A DNA stretch of 9,358 nucleotides from CAYNWK01 sp964400875 (GTDB lineage: Bacteria; Chloroflexota; Anaerolineae; Anaerolineales; UBA4823): positions 1-9,358 of the forward strand of contig CAYNWK010000170.1 in the NCBI GenBank assembly GCA_964400875.1, given 5' to 3'. A program made the translations under genes and the position numbers. This document shows, piece after piece, positions 1-7,258 of the stretch; the stretch's first letter is position 1, and each line of letters opens with the position of its first letter. A model generated the notes under the pieces. The model ran no database searches. It worked only from the letters and a program-made list of their open reading frames with translations, and was not told where the DNA came from.

Positions 1-6
1 ACCTGC

Positions 7-2634
7 CTAACGCCAGGCAGGCTCCACGTCTTCGGCAGGGTTCTGGGTGAGATTGAAGGCAGTTCCGTCGGTCACGTTGACGACGTAGATCTCCTGGTCG
101 CCGTCGCGTTCTGAAACAAAAGCTACCCAGTTACCATCGGGTCCCCAGGCAGGCTGGCGGTCGGCCGCCGAGTTGTTGGTCAGCCGTAGAGGTGAGCTGC
201 CGTCGGCAAACATGATGTAAATCTCCTGGTTGCCGTCCTGGTTGGAGGTGTAGGCGATGCGCCCGCCGCCAGGGGATCCGCTGGGGAAAGTTTCGTTAGC
301 CGAAGAGTTGGTCAGGTTGGTCTGGTCGGATCCATCCACCGCCATCGAATAGATCTCCAGGTTGCCATCCCGGTCCGTGGAGAAAGCGATGCGCTGCTCA
401 CCGGATAAGAAGGCTTGGTCGGAGTACCAGCTGGGCTGGGAGTCGTTGGCCTGGTTATCGGTCAGCTGGGTCAGATCGCTCCCATCCACGCGCACGATGA
501 AGATCTCCTGGTCCCCATCCCGGTTTGAAGTGAAAGCGATCCAACCACCATCCGTGGACCAGGTTGGGTCTTGATCGTCGGCAGGGTTATCGGTCAGCCG
601 GGAGACGGCCGTACCGTCTGCGTTCATCAGGTAGATCTCGTTGTTCCCATCGCGATTGGAAGTGAAAGCCAGGCGGCTTTTATCCGGCGACCAGGCCGGC
701 TGAGAATCCACACCCGGCGCCAAAGTCAGCCGGGACAGCGCCAGGCCGGTCATGTTGAGGGAGTAGATCTCGGGATTGCCCTCCCGGTTGGAACGGAAGG
801 CCAGCGTTCCGGGCAGATCGGCCGGGATCGAGGGCGCCGTCTCGGTAACTTCCGGAGTCACTTCCGGCGTGTCGGTCAGCTCCGGCTCTGGGGTGACTTG
901 GGCGGTCTGCTGGGCTGCGGCCGTGGCCGTGATCGAGGGGTTAGCCGGATCCAGGGGGTCTAGGTCAAGCCCATCGATAATGCCGTCCTCGTCGCTGTCC
1001 GGGTTAAGTGGGTCGGTCCCGAGCTCCCGTTCCCGGCCGTCGTCCAGGCGGTCGTTATCCGTATCTGCGTTGCGCGGGTTCGTACCCAGGTCCACCTCCT
1101 CACCGTCCTGCAGGCCGTCGCCGTCCGTGTCGGAGTTGCGCGGGTCCGTCTCGCGCTGCACCTCATCCCCGTCAATCAGGCCGTCGCCGTCGGTATCCGG
1201 GTTGCGCGGATCCGTAGATCGCGCAATCTCCTCGGCGTCAGAGAGCCCATCACTGTCGGTGTCCGGCTTGAGCGGGTCTGTGCCCCGGTTCAACACTTCT
1301 TCGCCATCAGTCAAACCATCTCCGTCCGTGTCCGGCGTCAGCGGGTCGGTGGACCACTGGCGCAGTTCTTCACTGTCGGACAGGCCGTCTTCATCGGTAT
1401 CGGCGACCAGGGGATTGGTGCCGAGCTCCAGCTCCTCGCGGTTGGTCAGGCCGTCGCCATCTGTATCCTCTTCGCCGATCAACGCGGCCTGGGTCTGGTT
1501 GTAGGCTGCAGTCTGGGTGGCGCGGGCTTGTTGGGCGTCGCCGCCCAGGCCGCGGTTGAGCAGATAAGCGGCCACACAGACCAGCGCGAGGCACAACACC
1601 GCCGCTGCCGCGACCAGCCAGACCGGGAAGATGCCGCGGGCCAGGACTTCACCCCGCAAGGTTTGGGACTCATTCTCTGAAGAGAGCACCCGCAGCGTAT
1701 ACGGATAGGTCACCGCCCCACCCAAAAGCGGACGGCGGCGGGGGGTAGGTCGGAATTCGGCTACGGCAGCCTCGCCGGGCGGGACGCGCAGCTGGATCGC
1801 CGCGCTCGGCTCAAGTGTGAGCGCGTCGCCCTGGCTGCTCAACGAGAGCGTAAAGCCTTGCTGCACGTTGCCCTGGTTTTCCACGCGAACGTGAGCGCTG
1901 CGCCCGGCTTCCACCCTGCGAGGGTAGAGATCGGCGCTAAATTGAGAAAAAGCCGCCAGAGTCAGCGTGCACTCGGCTTCGGCGATCTGGCTGGGGTCTT
2001 GCTGGCTGGTAATCCGCAGGGTGAAGGTATGGCGTCCCGCCCGGCTGTGCGGTGAGACCGGCGGCTGGACGGTGAGCGAGGTGCTCTTTTGTTCGCCCGG
2101 TTCCAGGCGGGTTTGCGCCGAGGGGGTCGATACCCAGCTGGTGGGGATGCCCTCCACAGACAGTCGGAAAGTATCCTCCTCCAAACCACGGTTGTGCATC
2201 ACCAGGGGCACGGTGACGCCGCCTCCCGGCGATACGGAAAAATGCAGCGACTCCATCAGCAAACCAACTCGCCCGGGCGATTCAAAAGCCGCGATGGTCA
2301 GAGTCCCCTCGACCTCCGCGCTGAGGTGGGGTTGTTCCTGGCTGACGGCTTCGACCCGGAACGAATAGCGACCGACGCGGCTCTCGGACAGGCGCGGCTC
2401 GATGGTCATGGTGACGGTTTTCCGTTCACCCGAGGCCATCGGGATGACCGCCGGCAGGGCGACCCACTGGGCCGGCAGACCTTTGACGGAGAGCTCAAAA
2501 TAATCATGCTCTTCACCCTGGTTGTGCAGGCGAATCGAGATATCCGTGCTGCCGCCCGGCGCAACGGAGTGCTGCTCGGCATCGAGGCGAATGTCCACCG
2601 GATTCTTGTTTTCAGCCGTAGAGTCGTTCGTCAT
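7..2634 (-). CDS. Membrane-anchored protein with Ig-like, thrombospondin type 3 and TolB-like propeller domains
   Basis: An 875-residue modular protein of unknown specific function. Residues about 13-333 hold three Ig-like beta domains of about 105 residues resembling NEW3/CARDB-type modules; the first two share a 'PGG' turn and an H-N-Q/R-G motif. Residues 335-360 form the only clear membrane helix (starting IFPVWLVAAAAVL). A Q/T/A linker leads to eight DTDGDGL-type thrombospondin type 3 repeats (390-567), whose aspartates normally bind calcium. A Pro/Thr-rich linker follows, then a six-bladed TolB/PD40-like propeller (610-875) with blades marked by NRDGxxEIY. There is no N-terminal signal peptide. 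If the repeats face outside, as calcium repeats and propellers usually do, the Ig-like part would be cytoplasmic; topology is not settled. The start has only a weak ribosome site (GGAAAG about 10 bases upstream). The stop is TAG. It is divergent from the rightward genes and shows no link to the methyltransferase cluster. A surface binding or sensing role is inference. Confidence 0.93.
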   Translation of the reverse strand: MTNDSTAENKNPVDIRLDAEQHSVAPGGSTDISIRLHNQGEEHDYFELSVKGLPAQWVALPAVIPMASGERKTVTMTIEPRLSESRVGRYSFRVEAVSQEQPHLSAEVEGTLTIAAFESPGRVGLLMESLHFSVSPGGGVTVPLVMHNRGLEEDTFRLSVEGIPTSWVSTPSAQTRLEPGEQKSTSLTVQPPVSPHSRAGRHTFTLRITSQQDPSQIAEAECTLTLAAFSQFSADLYPRRVEAGRSAHVRVENQGNVQQGFTLSLSSQGDALTLEPSAAIQLRVPPGEAAVAEFRPTPRRRPLLGGAVTYPYTLRVLSSENESQTLRGEVLARGIFPVWLVAAAAVLCLALVCVAAYLLNRGLGGDAQQARATQTAAYNQTQAALIGEEDTDGDGLTNREELELGTNPLVADTDEDGLSDSEELRQWSTDPLTPDTDGDGLTDGEEVLNRGTDPLKPDTDSDGLSDAEEIARSTDPRNPDTDGDGLIDGDEVQRETDPRNSDTDGDGLQDGEEVDLGTNPRNADTDNDRLDDGRERELGTDPLNPDSDEDGIIDGLDLDPLDPANPSITATAAAQQTAQVTPEPELTDTPEVTPEVTETAPSIPADLPGTLAFRSNREGNPEIYSLNMTGLALSRLTLAPGVDSQPAWSPDKSRLAFTSNRDGNNEIYLMNADGTAVSRLTDNPADDQDPTWSTDGGWIAFTSNRDGDQEIFIVRVDGSDLTQLTDNQANDSQPSWYSDQAFLSGEQRIAFSTDRDGNLEIYSMAVDGSDQTNLTNSSANETFPSGSPGGGRIAYTSNQDGNQEIYIMFADGSSPLRLTNNSAADRQPAWGPDGNWVAFVSERDGDQEIYVVNVTDGTAFNLTQNPAEDVEPAWR
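10..807 (-). repeat. Six-bladed TolB-like propeller repeat region
   Basis: This is the C-terminal part of the large membrane protein (residues 610-875). Six repeats of about 42-50 residues each carry a strand of the type (L/I/V)A(F/Y)xSxRDG followed by xxEI(Y/F), then a turn rich in DGS and LT, and most end in an xPxW motif. The blades are similar enough that the DNA itself shows repeated 'gagatctc'-like and 'gttgccatc'-like words. The pattern matches WD40-like PD40/TolB repeats, which form a beta-propeller that usually binds other proteins or carbohydrates. Blade 4 has a short insertion with the sequence QAFLSGEQ. The last blade ends directly at the C-terminus. Confidence 0.85.
934..1467 (-). 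repeat. Eight thrombospondin type 3 calcium-binding repeats
   Basis: Residues 390-567 of the membrane protein consist of eight tandem units of 21-23 residues, each beginning D(T/S)D-x-D-G-(L/I) and most ending GTDPxxP or similar. The acidic positions at alternate residues are the calcium ligands in this repeat class. Unit 7 is degenerate, with Arg replacing the usual Gly in DTDNDRL. Unit 8 (DSDEDGIIDG) is also altered and ends the array. The section lies between the membrane helix and the propeller, so it probably acts as a stiff, calcium-dependent stalk. That role is inferred from the family. Confidence 0.88.
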
Positions 2635-2791
2635 GAATAACCCGCTTTCCGTCTAATCGAATTTCATAAGCCCGAAATGTTTCAACCCCACAATCATGCC
2701 TCGCTTAAACCCAAGGAGGGCAATTCTTAAGCATGGATCGCTCGGCGCTGAAGTGGGTGAGGTGGAGGGAATCGGGCACGGGAAACACCCG

Positions 2792-2813
2792 CCGGTAAAG
2801 GACCGCTTACCGG
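2792..2813. repeat. 7-bp inverted repeat with 8-base loop
   Basis: CCGGTAA at 2792-2798 pairs exactly with TTACCGG at 2807-2813 around the loop AGGACCGC, and a G-T pair can extend the stem by one. No T run follows on either strand, so it does not look like an intrinsic terminator. It could be an operator for a regulator of either divergent gene or an RNA hairpin in a leader. Confidence 0.45.
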
Positions 2814-2874
2814 TCGCCGGGGGTTGGGGCGACGATTAGATTATAGCACAGCGAGGGAAAGCTACTTTTTTTGA

Positions 2875-2903
2875 TTGACTCTCCGGGTCTTTTACGATAC
2901 ATT
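2875..2903 (+). promoter_or_regulatory. Sigma-70-type promoter for the small membrane protein
   Basis: TTGACT at 2875-2880 matches the -35 consensus at five of six positions. TACATT at 2898-2903 matches the -10 consensus at four of six, with the ideal 17-base spacer. A run of seven T lies just upstream (2866-2872), as expected of an AT-rich upstream element. The predicted start of transcription would be near 2910, leaving a leader of about 38 bases before the ATG at 2948. It may also serve the downstream methyltransferase genes by read-through. Confidence 0.55.
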
Positions 2904-2947
2904 GAAACCGACAAACCGCCGCCTGTCTCACAACTTAGGAAGGAACA

Positions 2948-3589
2948 ATGACAAAAGGAAACTGGTCCGGATCCACGACCCTGTTGGTCTTCCTGGCGCT
3001 GACCGCCGCCGGATTCATCGCCTGGGTGGTCGGCCTGGCCTTGCTTTGGCTGGCGCTGCGCGCCTTCGGCCTGAACGCGAATTACTGGGCGATGACCGAA
3101 GCGTTATCTACCGCCGCGGCCGCGGCGACCGTGGTCGGAGCAGCTTTTATCGCCTACCGCGAGCTGTCCGAAGTGGCCAACAGCCGCCACATGGAAGTCG
3201 CCGACCGGTTGTTTGGGGAGCTCAATTCGACGGAGAATATCGCCGCCCGCCGCTGGGTGTTCCAGAATCTGCCGCCCGATCCGCAGGAGGGACTGCGCGA
3301 GATGAGCGCGGAAGGACGCGCCCATGTCAAAAAGGTGCTCAACTCCCTGGACCGGGTTGCCTTCCTGACCCAATCCGGATGGATCCCGGACGAGGTGATC
3401 ATGCCCTGGATGCACCCGATGATCGCGAAATCCTGGGAGAAGATCGGCCCTTACGTGCTTTACGAGCGAGAGCGGCGCAACGAACCCTATTATTACCGTT
3501 ACGCCAGCGAGCTGGCCGAACGCTGCCAGGCCTGGCGTTCCAATCGCCTGCCCGACCAGGCGGTGAAGTGGGTGGAAGGGGCGCTATAA
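2948..3589 (+). CDS. Small membrane protein, DUF4760-like
   Basis: A 213-residue protein with two N-terminal membrane helices (about residues 12-37 and 49-69) and a soluble, mostly helical C-terminal part. The second helix ends in AYRELSEVANSRHMEVADRL, and the later parts ARRWVFQNLP, LNSLDRVAFL, and a Tyr-rich stretch (NEPYYYRYASELA) resemble small bacterial proteins of the DUF4760 type. This assignment is from memory of the pattern and no function is known. The ATG is preceded by overlapping AGGA motifs at 2937-2944, a good ribosome site, and by a credible promoter. The stop TAA lies 62 bases before the corrinoid protein gene. It may be co-transcribed with the methyltransferase genes, but nothing in its sequence suggests a role in methyl transfer. 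Confidence 0.88.
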   Translation: MTKGNWSGSTTLLVFLALTAAGFIAWVVGLALLWLALRAFGLNANYWAMTEALSTAAAAATVVGAAFIAYRELSEVANSRHMEVADRLFGELNSTENIAARRWVFQNLPPDPQEGLREMSAEGRAHVKKVLNSLDRVAFLTQSGWIPDEVIMPWMHPMIAKSWEKIGPYVLYERERRNEPYYYRYASELAERCQAWRSNRLPDQAVKWVEGAL

Positions 3590-3651
3590 TTCAGGTTTCG
3601 GGATAAAATTCACAACCAACGAACGATTTCTACTCAGCCCAGGAGCTCCGT

Positions 3652-4299
3652 ATGCATGAAGAACTGTTTAAAGCCATGGCGCAAAGTATCATCGATGGAG
3701 ATGACGAGCAAGCCGGCGAACTGGCGCGTAAAGCCCTCGAGATGGGCATCGACCCGCTGGACGCCATCGACCGGGGTTTCGTCCCCGGCGTGGACTTCGT
3801 CGGCGACCAGTTTAGCTGCGGGGATGCCTTCCTGCCAGAACTGGTCATGGCCGGCGAGGCAATGAAGACGGCGGTGAGCACCCTGGAGCCCGAGATGTCC
3901 CGCCGCGGATCCCAGCGGGAGGTCCAGGGTGTGGTGGTGCTGGCCACCATCCAGGGCGACATCCACGACATCGGCAAGACGCTGGTCGGCACCATGCTGT
4001 CCTCGTCAGGATTCAAGGTGCACGATATGGGCGTCGACGTGCCGGTTGCCAACCTGGTAGCAAAGGCGCGCGAAGTGGACGCCGATATCGTGGCGGTCAG
4101 CTCCCTGCTGACCACCACCATGGTGCGCCAGCGCGACGTGGTGAAGCTGATGGATGAGATGGGTTTGCGCCCTAAGATGAAAGTGATGGTCGGGGGCGCG
4201 CCGGTCACCCGCGAGTGGGTGGCCGAGATCGGCGCCGACGGGTACAGCGAAGACGCCATCGGGGCGGTGACGGTGGCCAAAGAACTGGTGAAAGCCTGA
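3652..4299 (+). CDS. Methyltransferase cognate corrinoid protein (B12-binding)
   Basis: A 215-residue corrinoid protein of the MtmC/MtbC/MttC type and the family's usual length. It carries the cobamide methyl carrier that accepts a methyl group from a substrate-specific methyltransferase and delivers it to a second methyltransferase. Residues about 1-85 form the helical cap domain. Residues about 90-215 form the Rossmann-like B12-binding domain with the diagnostic DxHxxG motif at 103-108, where His105 is the expected lower cobalt ligand. The SxL motif is at 150-152 and the GG motif at 181-182. AGGAG at 3641-3645 sits six bases before the ATG. The gene stops 10 bases before the first MttB-family gene, which is the expected partner. 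As the only corrinoid protein in the window it may serve all three MttB-like proteins. The substrate cannot be read from this protein. Confidence 0.96.
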   Translation: MHEELFKAMAQSIIDGDDEQAGELARKALEMGIDPLDAIDRGFVPGVDFVGDQFSCGDAFLPELVMAGEAMKTAVSTLEPEMSRRGSQREVQGVVVLATIQGDIHDIGKTLVGTMLSSSGFKVHDMGVDVPVANLVAKAREVDADIVAVSSLLTTTMVRQRDVVKLMDEMGLRPKMKVMVGGAPVTREWVAEIGADGYSEDAIGAVTVAKELVKA

Positions 4300-4303
4300 G
4301 GAG
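4299..4303 (+). promoter_or_regulatory. Ribosome site overlapping upstream stop codon, fixes GTG start
   Basis: AGGAG begins on the last base of the corrinoid protein's TGA stop and is six bases from GTG at 4310. It supports that GTG as the true start of the first MttB-family protein and suggests translational coupling, which would keep the carrier and its methyltransferase at linked levels. Confidence 0.7.
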
Positions 4304-4309
4304 CGCAGC

Positions 4310-5761
4310 GTGAGCGGAAGAATCAAATCCATCACCAACCCAAAAATCCGCCTGGAGGTGCTCACCCCGGAGGACGTGCAGCGGGTGCATGCCGCGACCC
4401 TGGCGATCATTGAGGACGTCGGCGTTCGGTTTCCTTCCGAGAAGGCGCTGGACGTCTGGGAAGCGCACGGCGCCCGGGTGGACCGCGCTACGCAGATCGT
4501 CAAGGCGCCCGGCGATCTGATCGAAGGCGCATTAGAGAACGCGCCAGCGAGTTACGAACTGGCGGCGCGCGATCCATCCCAGGACCTACCCCTGGACGGA
4601 AACCACGTCTACGTCGGCACAGACGGCTGCGGGGTGGAGGTGCTCGACCTGTACAGCGGCGAGCGCCGGCGCTCGTGCGCGCAAGACGTGGCCGATATCG
4701 CCCGGATCGCCGACAGCCTGGAGGAGATCGCCTTCCACTGGGTGGCGCTGTCCGCCCAGGACCGGCCGGCGCGCAGCCGCGGCCTGCACGAACTGCACGC
4801 TTTGTGGGAGAACTCCACCAAGCACGTACAAACCGAGAGCATTTATTCCGAGCACGAGGCGCACGCGGCGGTAGCGATGGCTGCAGCCATTGCCGGGGGG
4901 CGGGACAACTTGCGCAGCCGGCCGCTGCTGTCCATCATGCAGTGCACCGCCCCGCCCCTGGGCCAGGACGGGGGCAGCCTGGAAGCAGCCCTGATCGCCG
5001 CCGAAGCCGGCCTGCCGGTGGGCTTCATGACCATGGCGGCCTGCCTGACCACCGGCCCGGCGACCATGGCGGGCACCCTGGCGGTGGGCAACGCCGAGGT
5101 GATCAGCGCCATTGCCCTGATCCAGCTGGCCCACCCTGGCGCGCCGGTTTTTTACGCCGCGGCCCAGACCGCTTCGGACCTGCGCAGCGGGGCCTATACG
5201 GGCGGCGGGCCGGAGGATTTCCTCTTCGGCGCGGCGACCAACGCCCTGGCCGATTTCTACGACATCCCGCTCTCCATGGGCTCTTTCGCCACCGGCGCCA
5301 AGGAGCCCAACTGGCAGGCCGGGGTGGACAACAGCCTGTCCACCTTCATGGCCTGCGCGGCCATGTCCGACATGCTCCTCGGGGTTGGTTTTCTGCACGG
5401 CAGCCGCATCTGGTCGTACGCCCAGATGCTGATGGACTGCGAGATCTTCAACATCGTGCACAAGATCATGTCCGGCATACCGGTGGACGACGAGACCCTT
5501 GCGCTGGAGGCCATCACCGCCGTCGGTCCGGGAGGCAACTTCCTGGCGCAGAAACACACCCGGGTGCACATGCGCGAAGTCTTCCTGCCGCAGTTCATGG
5601 ACCGCCGCCCATACAACGAATGGGAGCAAAAAGGAGACGGCGCGCGGGATTGGGCGCTGGCTCGGGCGCGCGAGATCCTAGCTTCCCACCAACCCGAACC
5701 GCTGGACCCTCACCTGTCGGCGGAGCTGGAGCAGATCATCGCCGGCGTGGAGCAGGCCTGA
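4310..5761 (+). CDS. MttB-family corrinoid-dependent methyltransferase 1 (non-pyrrolysine)
   Basis: A 483-residue protein of the trimethylamine methyltransferase (MttB, COG5598) family, predicted to be a cytoplasmic TIM barrel. It would transfer a methyl group from a quaternary or tertiary amine to the Co(I) corrinoid of the preceding protein. Family features seen include the N-terminal pattern LTPEDVQRVHAATLAIIEDVG, the barrel segment HPGAPVFYAAAQTASDL (about 279-295) and the C-terminal barrel stretch ATGAKEPNWQAG at 327-338. True MttB has an in-frame TAG for pyrrolysine in the C-terminal part of the barrel. This frame has none, so it belongs with non-pyrrolysine members such as the glycine betaine methyltransferase MtgB. 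The substrate is unknown. Start is GTG with AGGAG six bases upstream. The length and the C-terminus (HLSAELEQIIAGVEQA) are normal for the family, so the TGA stop is taken as real. Confidence 0.94.
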   Translation: MSGRIKSITNPKIRLEVLTPEDVQRVHAATLAIIEDVGVRFPSEKALDVWEAHGARVDRATQIVKAPGDLIEGALENAPASYELAARDPSQDLPLDGNHVYVGTDGCGVEVLDLYSGERRRSCAQDVADIARIADSLEEIAFHWVALSAQDRPARSRGLHELHALWENSTKHVQTESIYSEHEAHAAVAMAAAIAGGRDNLRSRPLLSIMQCTAPPLGQDGGSLEAALIAAEAGLPVGFMTMAACLTTGPATMAGTLAVGNAEVISAIALIQLAHPGAPVFYAAAQTASDLRSGAYTGGGPEDFLFGAATNALADFYDIPLSMGSFATGAKEPNWQAGVDNSLSTFMACAAMSDMLLGVGFLHGSRIWSYAQMLMDCEIFNIVHKIMSGIPVDDETLALEAITAVGPGGNFLAQKHTRVHMREVFLPQFMDRRPYNEWEQKGDGARDWALARAREILASHQPEPLDPHLSAELEQIIAGVEQA

Positions 5762-5763
5762 AC

Positions 5764-5779
5764 GCGCCCCTACAGGCGC
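5764..5779 (+). repeat. Small intercistronic hairpin
   Basis: GCGCC at 5764-5768 and GGCGC at 5775-5779 can pair around the six-base loop CCTACA, two bases after the stop of the first MttB gene and 15 bases before the start of the second. There is no T run, so it is not an intrinsic terminator. It could tune translation of the second gene, whose ribosome site is poor, or affect mRNA stability. Confidence 0.35.
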
Positions 5780-5794
5780 TTTCCGGATGGACGC

Positions 5795-7258
5795 ATGCAA
5801 CCGAAGCTCGAACTGCTCACTGACGAACTCATCCGGCGGGTCCTGGACGAAGCCTACCAGCTGCTCGGCGAGCACGGCGTAAAAGTCCAATCCCAGGAGG
5901 CGCGCCAGCTGCTGGCCGCCGCCGGAGCGAAAATCGATCCGGCCCACGAGGTTGCTTATTTATCCGCCGGGCTGATTGAGAGCGCCCTGGAAAGCGCGCC
6001 GCGCGCCTTCAGCCTGTATGATCGCTTCGGCGAAACCGCCGTGGCGTACGGCGGTAAAGCTGTTCACTTCGACCCCGGCTCCTCCGGCGTGCACGTGCTC
6101 GATCCCGAGACGCTGGAACACAGATCATCCCAGACGGCGGACCTGATCCGGTTGGTCAAGGTCGCCGAGAATCTGCCCCAATATGCCGCCCAATCCACAG
6201 CCGTGGTGTGCGGCGACGTGCCGGAGGCGATCGGGGACCTCTACCGGCTGTATCTGGTCTTGCTCCACTCAACCAAGCCGGTGGTCACCGGGGCGTTCAC
6301 CAATCAAACCGGCCGGGTCATGCTCGATATGTTGGCGATCTTCGCAGGCGGGCGGGAGGCGCTGGCGGCCAGGCCCCAGGCCGTCTTCGACGTTTGTCCT
6401 TCACCCCCGTTGATTTGGAGCGAGTTCGGCGCGGGGAACTTGATCGAACTGGCGCGGGCTGGGATCCCGGCCCAGATCGTCTCGATGCCGCTGGCTGGCG
6501 CGGCCGCGCCGGTCACCTTGCTGGGCTCGGTGGTCCAGCACGCCGCCGAATGCCTCAGCGGGATAGCCATCCACCAGCTGGCCAATCCGGGCGCGCCGGT
6601 GGTCTGGGGCGGCGCGCCGGCTATCTTCGATATGCGCCAGGGCACCACGCCGATGGGAGCCGTAGAGACCGCCATGATCGACACCGCTTACGCCCAGGTC
6701 GGGCAACACCTCGGTTTGCCCACCCACGCCTATCTGGGCGCCAGCGACGCCAAGCTGGTCGATGCGCAGGCCGGACTCGAGAGCGGGGTCAGCGCCCTGA
6801 TCGGGGCGTTGGCAGGCATCAACATGATCTCGGGCGCGGGGATGCTAGATTTCCTGGCCTGCCAGAGCGCCGAGAAGCTGGTGATCGACGCCGAAGCCAT
6901 CGCCATGAGCCAGCGGCTGCTGGATGGGATGACGCCGCGCACGGAGACGCTGGCCCTGGAACTGTTCGCCGGCATCGGTTTCCGGGGCGACTTCCTCAAG
7001 CAGCGCGCCACCCGGGAGTTGTTCCGGGTCGAGCAGCACCTGCCCTCGGCCGTGATTGATCGCGGTTCGATCCGCGCCTGGAACGAAGCAGGCCGGCGAG
7101 ATGCGTTCGCCCGGGCCAGGGAGCGCGTCGAGCAGCTGCTGGCAGCGTACCAGCCCCCATTGATCCCTGCCGAGCAGCGCCAGGCGCTGGTCGAGCTGGT
7201 CGCGCAGCAGGCCCGCGCCGCCGGCATGGACCGGCTGCCGGAAATCGACCCGGCTTGA
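5795..7258 (+). CDS. MttB-family corrinoid-dependent methyltransferase 2, divergent paralogue
   Basis: A 487-residue MttB-family (COG5598) protein, clearly related to its upstream neighbour but much diverged. Shared landmarks are the N-terminal pattern PKLELLTDELIRRVLDEAYQLLGEHGV, the NPGAPVVWGG barrel segment, the GASDAKLVDAQAG stretch (315-327, matching 327-338 of the neighbour) and a C-terminal segment on the pattern GIGFRGDFLKQRATREL. No TAG occurs in frame, so no pyrrolysine. The predicted role is methyl transfer from an amine to the corrinoid protein, but the substrate is probably not that of the neighbour because residues around the barrel differ widely. The ATG has no good Shine-Dalgarno sequence (only GGATGGA at 5785-5791), though the start matches the beginning of family homology. 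An earlier ATG at 5787 is out of frame. It may depend on translational coupling with the upstream gene 33 bases away. Confidence 0.92.
   Translation: MQPKLELLTDELIRRVLDEAYQLLGEHGVKVQSQEARQLLAAAGAKIDPAHEVAYLSAGLIESALESAPRAFSLYDRFGETAVAYGGKAVHFDPGSSGVHVLDPETLEHRSSQTADLIRLVKVAENLPQYAAQSTAVVCGDVPEAIGDLYRLYLVLLHSTKPVVTGAFTNQTGRVMLDMLAIFAGGREALAARPQAVFDVCPSPPLIWSEFGAGNLIELARAGIPAQIVSMPLAGAAAPVTLLGSVVQHAAECLSGIAIHQLANPGAPVVWGGAPAIFDMRQGTTPMGAVETAMIDTAYAQVGQHLGLPTHAYLGASDAKLVDAQAGLESGVSALIGALAGINMISGAGMLDFLACQSAEKLVIDAEAIAMSQRLLDGMTPRTETLALELFAGIGFRGDFLKQRATRELFRVEQHLPSAVIDRGSIRAWNEAGRRDAFARARERVEQLLAAYQPPLIPAEQRQALVELVAQQARAAGMDRLPEIDPA

Larger units (their letters stand above)
2635..2947. other. 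Divergent intergenic region, 313 bases
   Basis: This gap separates the divergently transcribed large membrane protein and the small membrane protein. It holds a good rightward promoter candidate near its right end, one 7-bp inverted repeat (2792-2813), a run of seven T at 2866-2872 and a possible 21-codon ORF with a strong ribosome-site-like sequence (2713-2798). I find no convincing leftward promoter for the membrane protein; TTGAAA-like words on the minus strand lack a well-spaced -10. No tRNA or known riboswitch is recognised. Confidence 0.7.

Noticed and set aside
934..1467. Regularly spaced repeats resembling a CRISPR array
   Set aside because: The periodicity of about 66 bases is explained by the coding of eight thrombospondin type 3 units. 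The repeats are degenerate at the DNA level and there are no unique spacers.
776..1504. Plus-strand 242-codon open frame rich in Ser/Pro/Arg
   Set aside because: It is the antisense image of the thrombospondin type 3 repeats of the minus-strand protein; its repetitiveness simply mirrors that array.
2845..2872. AGC...GCT pairing followed by seven T as an intrinsic terminator
   Set aside because: The stem is only three to four base pairs with a purine-rich loop. The T run is better read as part of the AT-rich region upstream of the promoter at 2875.
3585..3609. Perfect TATAAT at 3585-3590 and TAAAAT at 3604-3609 upstream of the corrinoid gene
   Set aside because: Neither has a recognisable -35 at 16-18 bases upstream nor a TG extension, and the first overlaps the preceding stop codon. 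They remain possible -10 elements, but I cannot support a promoter call.
4586..5629. Long antisense open frames over the MttB and peptidase genes (347 codons here, 455 codons at 7883-9250)
   Set aside because: They are low-complexity Arg/Gly/His-rich shadows of high-GC genes in the opposite frame, with no recognisable domain, and the sense-strand genes have clear motifs.
5759..5779. Selenocysteine insertion at TGA because a hairpin follows
   Set aside because: The upstream protein already has the normal family length and C-terminus. The stem is short and lacks features of a bacterial SECIS element, and no reason for a selenocysteine at this site is seen.
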